Shown here: positions 5,662 to 12,156 of the stretch, one piece after another
Layout: every line of letters begins with the position of its first letter
How positions within the stretch are numbered: position 1 is the first letter of the stretch
Assembly: GCA_946612185.1 (NCBI GenBank)
Contig: CAMOEP010000037.1
Span: 1-12,156, forward strand
Source: an uncultured Ruminococcus sp.
GTDB taxonomy: Bacteria; Bacillota; Clostridia; Oscillospirales; Ruminococcaceae
DNA: 12,156 nucleotides
Direction of reading: 5' to 3'
Position numbers and translations under genes: made by a program
Notes under the pieces: model-generated
Told to the model about the DNA's origin: nothing
The model's database searches: none
What the model saw: the letters and a program-made list of their open reading frames with translations, nothing else

Positions 5662-8600
5662 ATGGTAGAAAAAAATCACCCGAAAGGACAATACGGAAAA
5701 CTGCTGAGTCTCTTGCTCATACCTGCGCTTGCAATGAATATGGGCATCATCTGCGCTCCGGAAGCTCATGCCGCTGAAACTAACGGCAAATTCATCTACG
5801 TCGCTGAAAACGGAAACGACTTCTCCGGAAACGGTTCGTCTGGAAGTCCATACAGGTCTATTAAAAAAGCCGCTGACGTGGCTGAACCGGGTACTACAGT
5901 GCTTATCCGCCCCGGTACTTACATAGAGGACGATATACGCCCGAAGGTCTCCGGTACTGCGGACGCTATGATCGTTTTCAGACCCGAAAAGTCCTCCGAT
6001 ATCGGCAAGGTCATCATCAAGCACAAGGACACGTTCACCGGCTCAACTATCACCCCTCAGGTAAAGGCTCAGTGGCTTAATGATACAGGCTGGCGTGAAG
6101 ATGAAGTCAAGCACTATGACAACGCCGGCATCGAGTACTCCATAGCCGCCCGAAAGAACGAACTCACCGACGTTTTCAACCTGTTCGGACGTGACTATAT
6201 CTGGATCGAAGGCTTCGTTTTCGAGGACTACAAGTACGCAAGAAGTACCATTAATATCATGGGCAAGGGCAACGTTGTCCTGAATAACCAGTTCAAGAAC
6301 ATCGGCTGCGTTTACAACGCTCCCTGGTCATGGAGCAATCAGGGTGTTATCCGCCCCGACGTTACTATCCCTATCGCCGGCCCTGATAACGTCGTCCGCA
6401 ACAACTACTTCCAGAGCGTTTACGGCGAAACTCTCAGCTACGATAACCACTCCCAGGACTGCATCATCTCTGAGAATACCTTCATCGGCGCTATCGGTAA
6501 AAATGCCGGTGCAGGCGGTGCGGAGTCCTCTACCCTGGGCGGACGTGCCGACGGAAACCGCAACAACGCCTTCGCTTTCAACTACTCCGGCGGCTCGGTA
6601 AACGGCGGCACTATCTGGCTGGATATCAGCGTAAGAGACTTTACCGCTGTAAGAAATGTTGCACATAATACCGCTTACTTTATGTTCAATGAGTCTGAGT
6701 GTACCCGTAACTGGGCATATGAGAATATCGTCTACAATAAACCCCTTGACGAGAATAAGCGTATGCCGGTAAGTTCGGAGTACTTCATGAACTTCCCCGC
6801 CCAGCGCATCGAATCAGGTCTGTTCTCCGCCTTCTGGGACACCGGCTCTACCTGGGACGCAAGGTGGGTTAACAATGTTACATATAACCTGAAAAACGGC
6901 ATCTCCCTCGACCGTTCCTGGAATAATGACGTTATCAATAACATCGCCTACGAGGACGAAAACAGTATGTACAACAGCAATGATACTGCCGGTATCACCG
7001 TAAAGGAAACTTCCGTCAACGGATTCCACGCATGGCACGGTATCGACCTCAAGGGCGGCGGCTCGAATATTTTCAGGAACAACCTCTGGTACTCCCCCAG
7101 AAAGGACAACTATGTAAAGTATATGGAGCCTTCCCAGTCACCCATAACCGTTGACTCCTTCAACGCTCAGATAGGCTCTGATTCCCAGATATCCAAAGAC
7201 CCTATGTTCGTGGACGCTGCCGGCGGTGACTTCCGACTCAAAGAGGGCAGCCCTGCTATCGGTTCAGGCGATAACGGCGTTGACCGTGGTGCATATGCAG
7301 TATACCCCAAAACTGACGTTGGATTCAACAAAAACCTGGGTCTGACCGAGGACATAAGCGCAGAATTCAGTACACTTAACTCCTCCGCTAAACCCGGCGA
7401 CGTTATCGAACTGAATGTCGAACTGACCAAGCCTGCTTCCGGGAATATGAACTTCACTGTTACCCCCGTTGCCGGCGATGCACAGCCAGATAAGGACTAC
7501 AGCTTCGTTGACGACCCGGCAGTTTCCTTCAAAGCCGGTGAGAAGTCCAAGACAGTCCGTGTGAAGATACTGAAAGGCTACGACCGTGACCAGCTTCTCG
7601 TTTTCCGCCTTACTCCTTCCGGAAGTACCAAGACCGAGGCGGTTGGCGCAAGAGATATGCACCTGGTAAGGATTCACAGGACTGAAAAGCACGTCCTCGT
7701 TATCAATAATGTAGGCGACCAGATGGGTCACTCTATCGTTGAGTACCACGCACCAGGCGAACTGGTCACTATCGACGCTAAGTCACGCCCCGGCTATACC
7801 TTCGACTTCTGGCAGCCCGGTATCGACGCTATGGACGTTACTTCCATAAGTCCTGACGGCACTGTTGCTTCATTCATCATGCCCGACTACAACCAGCGTA
7901 TCCAGGCTAAGTGGAAGATGAACGGTCAGATGGTAAATGTCACCGGTCTGAAACTCAGCACCAATTCCATTTCCCTTGATGCCGGAGATACCGCTTCTAT
8001 CGGTGCTACAGTTTTCCCGGATAACGCAACAGACAAGGTGGTCAAGTGGACTTCTTCAAATCCTCTGGTTGCTTCCGTCGATGACAAGGGCGTTGTTACC
8101 GCTGTTTCCAACGGTACTTGTGACATAATCGCAAGAACTCTGGAAAACAGCGACAAGCAGTTCACGGAGAGATGCAAAGTCACCGTAAGCGGCGCTATCA
8201 CTCCTGTCGGCACAAAAATCGAGGCTGAGGACTTCAGCGACCAGTCCGGTATCGACGTGGAGAATTGCAGTGAGGGCGGCAAAGATGTGGCTTACATCGA
8301 AAACGGCGACTACATCGGCTTCCGCAATGTGAACTTCGGCAGCGGTGCTGAGTCCATAAACTTCCGTGTGGGTTCTAACGGCGCAAGCGGCTCAATTGAA
8401 GTTCATCTGGGTTCGCCCGACGGAAAACTCATCGGCAGCATGGACGTTAAGTCCACCGGCGGCTGGCAGAACTGGGCTACTCAGAAATGCGCTATTTCTT
8501 CCACCTCCGGCGTGAACGACGTTTACTTCGTATTCAAAGGCGGCGAGGGTTATCTGTATAACCTGAACTGGTTCAGCATCGACCTGCCCGGCGACGAGAA

Positions 8601-8784
8601 AGACCTCCCCGGCGACTGCAACCTTGACGGCAGAGTCAACATCGCTGATGCTGTAATGCTGGAAAAATGGCTGCTGGGCGCTTCTAAGGAAATGCCAAGC
8701 TGGAATAATGCTGACCTGTGCGTGGACTACAAGATAAACACCTTCGACCTCTGCCAGCTCAGAGAATTGCTCAAGATCCAGTAA
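5662..8784 (+). CDS. Secreted cellulosomal beta-helix glycosidase/lyase with CBM6 and dockerin
   Basis: The 1040-residue product is modular. It has a signal peptide (1-37, cleavage likely at A-H-A/A-E) and a right-handed parallel beta-helix (about 42-550) starting Y-V-A-E-N-G-N-D, typical of pectate-lyase-like folds. Then come Calx-beta-like (568-672), InlB-like repeat (678-754), Big_2 (760-844), CBM6 (852-974, start I-E-A-E-D-F) and dockerin (983-1040) modules. In the helix, W-L-D (Asp321) and F-N-E (Glu344) are 23 residues apart. This is like the nucleophile/acid-base pair I recall for GH120 beta-xylosidase; GH141 or a PL9-like lyase are alternatives. The CBM6 and dockerin place it on a cellulosome acting on plant polysaccharide, plausibly xylan. 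ATG 5662 is chosen because AAAGGA ends 9 nt upstream; ATG 5653 directly abuts it and TTG 5626 lies in the repeat. Confidence 0.85.
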   Translation: MVEKNHPKGQYGKLLSLLLIPALAMNMGIICAPEAHAAETNGKFIYVAENGNDFSGNGSSGSPYRSIKKAADVAEPGTTVLIRPGTYIEDDIRPKVSGTADAMIVFRPEKSSDIGKVIIKHKDTFTGSTITPQVKAQWLNDTGWREDEVKHYDNAGIEYSIAARKNELTDVFNLFGRDYIWIEGFVFEDYKYARSTINIMGKGNVVLNNQFKNIGCVYNAPWSWSNQGVIRPDVTIPIAGPDNVVRNNYFQSVYGETLSYDNHSQDCIISENTFIGAIGKNAGAGGAESSTLGGRADGNRNNAFAFNYSGGSVNGGTIWLDISVRDFTAVRNVAHNTAYFMFNESECTRNWAYENIVYNKPLDENKRMPVSSEYFMNFPAQRIESGLFSAFWDTGSTWDARWVNNVTYNLKNGISLDRSWNNDVINNIAYEDENSMYNSNDTAGITVKETSVNGFHAWHGIDLKGGGSNIFRNNLWYSPRKDNYVKYMEPSQSPITVDSFNAQIGSDSQISKDPMFVDAAGGDFRLKEGSPAIGSGDNGVDRGAYAVYPKTDVGFNKNLGLTEDISAEFSTLNSSAKPGDVIELNVELTKPASGNMNFTVTPVAGDAQPDKDYSFVDDPAVSFKAGEKSKTVRVKILKGYDRDQLLVFRLTPSGSTKTEAVGARDMHLVRIHRTEKHVLVINNVGDQMGHSIVEYHAPGELVTIDAKSRPGYTFDFWQPGIDAMDVTSISPDGTVASFIMPDYNQRIQAKWKMNGQMVNVTGLKLSTNSISLDAGDTASIGATVFPDNATDKVVKWTSSNPLVASVDDKGVVTAVSNGTCDIIARTLENSDKQFTERCKVTVSGAITPVGTKIEAEDFSDQSGIDVENCSEGGKDVAYIENGDYIGFRNVNFGSGAESINFRVGSNGASGSIEVHLGSPDGKLIGSMDVKSTGGWQNWATQKCAISSTSGVNDVYFVFKGGEGYLYNLNWFSIDLPGDEKDLPGDCNLDGRVNIADAVMLEKWLLGASKEMPSWNNADLCVDYKINTFDLCQLRELLKIQ

Positions 8785-8792
8785 TCGAAATC

Positions 8793-8827
8793 AAAAAGGT
8801 CACGCTTTTCATGCCGTGACCTTTTTT
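8793..8827 (+). terminator. Terminator after the beta-helix enzyme gene
   Basis: A 12-bp perfect stem, AAAAAGGTCACG (8793-8804) with its complement (8815-8826), encloses a 10-nt loop, and its 3' arm is itself the T tract TTTTTT. Confidence 0.92.
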
Positions 8828-8876
8828 GTTAAATGAAAAAATATTCAAATAGTACACCTTTTATGCAAATCGGGAG

Positions 8877-8905
8877 TTGCTTTATACTGCTCAATGCATT
8901 ATAAT
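8877..8905 (+). promoter_or_regulatory. Sigma-A-type promoter for the GH98 gene
   Basis: TTGCTT (8877-8882) and a perfect TATAAT (8900-8905) are 17 nt apart. Transcription would start near 8912, 39 nt before the ATG. The in-frame ATG at 8894 falls inside the spacer and cannot be in this transcript. Confidence 0.78.
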
Positions 8906-8950
8906 TATATCAGAAATGGTAATATCACAACCTTATATCGGAGGTTTAAA

Positions 8951-11938
8951 ATGAAGTTAAAAAAATTAGTATCTTCTGCAATTGCCTGCACTCTTACACT
9001 GAGTATGCTGCCCTTCGGAAACAGCAGCAAAAATGGCAATATCAAGCAGATATTAAGTGACCTCAGCATAAGCGCTGAGCCTTTGAATGTTTCCGCTGCA
9101 AGCAGCAATTTCCGCCGCCCACTCAGCAACGATTCCCCCATGTGGATAGTACATATAGATTCGTGGAACTATCCCGACCCGGAAAAAATAATCGACCTTG
9201 TGCCGGAGGATATACTGCCATACGTCGTTTTCAACATCTCTCTTTCCATAAACTGGAGTTCCACGGAGCATAAGTGGCTTATGGTTCAGGACGGTATCGA
9301 AACCGCCCGCTCCTGGATGAAAGCCTGCGCCGATAAGGGCGTATGGACTATGATACAGCCTGCCAGCGGCGGTCAGTGTCATTTCCCCGACTACCCTGCC
9401 GACTATGACCTTGATAATACTATCTTCGGTGAATTCTTCAAGGATTACCCCAACTTTATCGGCTATAACTACTGCGAACAGTTCTGGGGATTCGCTTCCC
9501 AGGACTTCCCCGTCACCTACCAGCAGCGCTATAACCACTTCGCCGCCCTCCTCAAACTCTGTAACAAGTACGGCGGCTATCTGGACGTTAGCTGGTGCGA
9601 AAATCCCTGGGGCTCTCAGCTTAACCCGGTGGCTATGCTCAAAACTAACTCCAACTGGGAAAAAGCCTGCCGCACATACAAGGATAACTTTATCCTGGAG
9701 GAAAAGTACACCCAGACCAGCTATATCGCTGACGTTGAAAGCGAATGTTTCGGCGCTTATGTATCAGGTTACTGCGGTAACTGGGGCGTTCGCTGGGACG
9801 ATACCGGCTGGTCGGATTACCCCTGGAAGGGCGGTGTCCTCGACGCTCAGACCCATGACCAGTACCGCCTCTCCACAAGTCTCCCCATTCTTTTCGAGCG
9901 TATGGCTATGAACGGTATGACCGTTATCGACGGCCCTGAACTTGTCTGGAACGACTGCATCAGAGGTCTTTGGGACGGCACTGACTCCGACGGTTACAAA
10001 TACCGCCGCTGGGACTTCTACGACCAGTGCAAGAACGTCAACGTTGACCTTATCCGCAAGTTCATGGACGGCACTATCCGTATCCCCGACAGAAAAGAAG
10101 TCATCGACCGCACTAAGGTCGTTATTATCCAGGACGTGAACTCCGGAAGCAATGACAATAAATACTGCACCTACCCTTCACTTTTCGAGGGACTTTACCG
10201 CAAGAGTACTGACGGAAACCTCGCTGACAACCATGACCCCTTCAAGAGTACCGGACGTTACCCGGCTATCCCTACGGTATACGGTCTGGCGGACGATGTT
10301 GCCAAGTCTTTCCAGGTTCAGATAAAACAGTCATCTATCCCCTCACGCTGGAAGTCTATCTCCGATAAGCAGGCTGAGTTCAACCGCCTGTTCCCCTCGG
10401 AATGTTACGCCAACAGCTACGCCGGACGTATCAATAATACCTGGCTGACCTATAATCCCAATAAGACCGGCGATATTACCGGCGCTGCACTTGACCTGAA
10501 ATACAATACCTGCAAGACCCTCGATATCAAACAGCAGATATACGGCGCTGCACTTATCAATGAGTATTCCGACCATATCGACGTTTATATGAACAACTTC
10601 GACGAAGATGCCCCTGAGACTCTAAAGGAGGACTCTATCACAATTTCCGGCGCTTCCGAAAAGCCTGAGTTCACCTGCAAGGACAGGGGTATGGTTCAGA
10701 CTCCAAGCGAAGTCACCGAAAGCTGGAGCGACGGAAAATACGTCCTGACTATTAAGCATAACGGCCCTATCGACATATCTATAAAGTGTTCCGGAAACGA
10801 AACAAACCGCCTCACTTCCTACAAGAAGTCTACCCCGAAAGCTCCTGATTTCCCCGGATTCTACAAGGGCGACCGCCAGTACGAGGGCGAGAACTTCGAT
10901 ACTAAGAATATCGAGGAGAATATCACCAACGGCTGCCGCAGCGATGTGACTAAGTTCCAGGGTATGGGCTTCCTGAAGTTCGGTACTAAGGCTAATGCCG
11001 CTATCAAGGACACCGTCAGAACACCAAAAGCAGGCACTTTCAAGTGGACTCTCAGGTACTCCGCTATCGCTGACATTGATACTATCGACCTTTACGTTAA
11101 CGGCGAGAAAGTTACTGCACTCTCCCTGCCCAAATGCTCAAACTACAGCGACTGGAAAACAGTTGCCCAGAATATCACCCTGAAACCCGGCGATAATACC
11201 ATAGAACTGAAAGCTAATGCAGAAGCCCCCTGCTCAGTATACCTGGATAATTTCAGAGTATCCGGCGATTTTGGCGACGGCAGCGAGGTCATAGTAGAGC
11301 CTATTAACGGCAAGCTTATCAAGGAACTTATGGTAAACGACAGCCAGAACGCTAAAAACTGGTCTATCTGGAATAACGAAGGCGCTGGCTCTCCTATCTA
11401 TGGCGACCGTGATATAACTTTCGCCACTTTCCCGGAAAACCTTGTGGGCGCTGAAACTATCAGGACTGCCTGCGATTCAAAGATGTACACCTCAGACCTG
11501 GCTGAATTTACCGCCAGCGAGGATATCACCGTTTACGTCGCCATTGACGACAGAGTTATCGAAACTATACAGCCCTGGCTGAAAGACTGGAAAAATGCAG
11601 GTGTAGCTATATCCTCATCAAATGACGTGAATTTCATTCTCTACAAAAAGAATGTGTCCGCCGGTGATAAAGTTACACTCGGCACAAACGGCGGTCTGGG
11701 TATGTCCGCTAACTACAGCGTGTTCGCCGTTGCCCAGGAGAAGGTAATCAAGGGCGACGTTGACTGTGACGGACGTATCACTGTATTCGATATGTGTATG
11801 GCAAGAGAGGGACTTACCGACGGCTTTATGAATACCCTCGCTTCCGATGCCGCTGATATCGACAGCAGCGGAAAAGTGGAAGCTGCCGATCTTGTCATGC
11901 TCCAGAAGTACCTCCTCGGAAGTATTAAGAATTTCTGA
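8951..11938 (+). CDS. Secreted cellulosomal GH98 glycoside hydrolase with CBM35-like module and dockerin
   Basis: The 995-residue product has a signal peptide (K-L-K-K then a hydrophobic run; cleavage site unclear). A GH98 catalytic domain follows from about 54 to 385, with hallmark F-R-R-P-L-S then P-M-W-I-V-H-I-D, and I-Q-P-A-S-G-G. The GH98 C-terminal domain is about 387-635. Then come a CBM35-like module (644-774), a beta-sandwich starting N-G-K-L-I-K-E-L (787-930) of the kind appended to pectinolytic enzymes, and a dockerin (934-995). Candidate catalytic acids are Glu176 (Y-C-E-Q-F-W-G), Asp261/Glu263/Glu265, Asp283/Asp284 and Glu330. GH98 enzymes include blood-group endo-galactosidases and endoxylanases on complex arabinoxylan; the plant-fibre context favours the latter. 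ATG 8951 has GGAGG 6 nt upstream. The gene has its own promoter and terminator. Confidence 0.92.
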   Translation: MKLKKLVSSAIACTLTLSMLPFGNSSKNGNIKQILSDLSISAEPLNVSAASSNFRRPLSNDSPMWIVHIDSWNYPDPEKIIDLVPEDILPYVVFNISLSINWSSTEHKWLMVQDGIETARSWMKACADKGVWTMIQPASGGQCHFPDYPADYDLDNTIFGEFFKDYPNFIGYNYCEQFWGFASQDFPVTYQQRYNHFAALLKLCNKYGGYLDVSWCENPWGSQLNPVAMLKTNSNWEKACRTYKDNFILEEKYTQTSYIADVESECFGAYVSGYCGNWGVRWDDTGWSDYPWKGGVLDAQTHDQYRLSTSLPILFERMAMNGMTVIDGPELVWNDCIRGLWDGTDSDGYKYRRWDFYDQCKNVNVDLIRKFMDGTIRIPDRKEVIDRTKVVIIQDVNSGSNDNKYCTYPSLFEGLYRKSTDGNLADNHDPFKSTGRYPAIPTVYGLADDVAKSFQVQIKQSSIPSRWKSISDKQAEFNRLFPSECYANSYAGRINNTWLTYNPNKTGDITGAALDLKYNTCKTLDIKQQIYGAALINEYSDHIDVYMNNFDEDAPETLKEDSITISGASEKPEFTCKDRGMVQTPSEVTESWSDGKYVLTIKHNGPIDISIKCSGNETNRLTSYKKSTPKAPDFPGFYKGDRQYEGENFDTKNIEENITNGCRSDVTKFQGMGFLKFGTKANAAIKDTVRTPKAGTFKWTLRYSAIADIDTIDLYVNGEKVTALSLPKCSNYSDWKTVAQNITLKPGDNTIELKANAEAPCSVYLDNFRVSGDFGDGSEVIVEPINGKLIKELMVNDSQNAKNWSIWNNEGAGSPIYGDRDITFATFPENLVGAETIRTACDSKMYTSDLAEFTASEDITVYVAIDDRVIETIQPWLKDWKNAGVAISSSNDVNFILYKKNVSAGDKVTLGTNGGLGMSANYSVFAVAQEKVIKGDVDCDGRITVFDMCMAREGLTDGFMNTLASDAADIDSSGKVEAADLVMLQKYLLGSIKNF

Positions 11939-12038
11939 GATATTTACCACGAATAAATTCATCATACCGAAAACTGCACACGGAATCCTTTCCGATTCGG
12001 GGAATGATAGTTTATAACCTCTTGTAATGGGACAAATC

Positions 12039-12080
12039 AGCTTAAATGGCATTGCATTCCGCAGTGCCATTTAAGCTTTT
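12039..12080 (+). terminator. Terminator after the GH98 gene
   Basis: A 17-bp stem (12039-12055 with 12061-12077, one G-T wobble) has a 5-nt loop ATTCC and is followed by TTT and then AAAAG. The stem is very strong; the U tract is short. The 100 bp between the GH98 stop and this hairpin hold nothing I recognise. Confidence 0.7.
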
Positions 12081-12103
12081 AAAAGCAAAAAGCTGCACCG
12101 TTT

Positions 12104-12156
12104 TGAACTGACCCCAAAAAGTTAGACAAACTTTTCAAAGAAAACTTATGCAAAGC
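12104..12156. mobile_element. Probable terminal repeat of an IS3-family (IS150-like) insertion sequence, cut by the window end
   Basis: From 12104 the sequence TGAACTGACCCC, followed by AAAAAGTTAGACA, matches the pattern I know for ends of IS150-group IS3-family elements: TG at the tip, a CCCC run, then AAGTTxGACA. It lies 24 bp after the GH98 terminator. No transposase is visible because the window stops 53 bp in; the call rests on the end motif alone. Confidence 0.55.

Noticed and set aside
8894..8950. ATG at 8894 as start of the GH98 protein
   Set aside because: It lies between the -35 and -10 boxes, and would place a non-signal sequence before a good signal peptide.
11980..12000. GAATC/GATTC mini-hairpin in the GH98 3' region
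   Set aside because: The stem is only 5 bp with no T tract; likely chance.

Overview
The window looks like chromosomal DNA from a cellulosome-building gut or rumen Ruminococcus, most like R. flavefaciens. Two large secreted proteins end in dockerins, and one carries the A-D-L-C-x-D ... F-D-L-C-x-L-R pattern I associate with R. flavefaciens dockerins. The housekeeping genes are of Firmicutes type. The species call is inference from these motifs; no rRNA or marker gene is present.

Positions 1-5300 are mostly housekeeping. In order they hold the 3' part of pnp (PNPase), pflA (pyruvate formate-lyase activase), a minus-strand membrane-anchored PASTA protein, a YgjP/DUF45 metallopeptidase-like gene, a flavin reductase-family protein, and a PHP-domain phosphoesterase. 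The PHP gene is cut by an in-frame TGA just before its last metal-binding motif, and the same frame carries that motif directly after the stop. The PASTA gene and the YgjP gene are divergent, each with its own sigma-A-type promoter in the 280-bp gap. The pnp/pflA and flavin reductase/PHP junctions have a terminator hairpin almost touching the next ribosome binding site, with no visible promoter between.

Positions 5175-5661 are mostly non-coding. They hold a hairpin after the TGA, a terminator, a good promoter, and a 182-bp palindromic MITE-like element with 19-bp perfect inverted termini. A second partial copy of the element's right end follows. The element lies between the promoter and the start codon of the next gene, so it would form a structured leader of about 270 nt.

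Positions 5662-11938 hold two cellulosomal carbohydrate-active enzymes, each with its own terminator and promoter. The first is a right-handed beta-helix glycosidase or lyase with Calx-beta, InlB-like, Big_2, CBM6 and dockerin modules. The second is a GH98 enzyme with a CBM35-like module, a C-terminal beta-sandwich and a dockerin. A shared role on decorated xylan is plausible but inferred. The dockerins carry their two half-types in opposite order.

The last 50 bases look like the end of an IS3-family (IS150-like) insertion sequence running off the window. Six-frame reading shows no tRNA, rRNA or CRISPR array.
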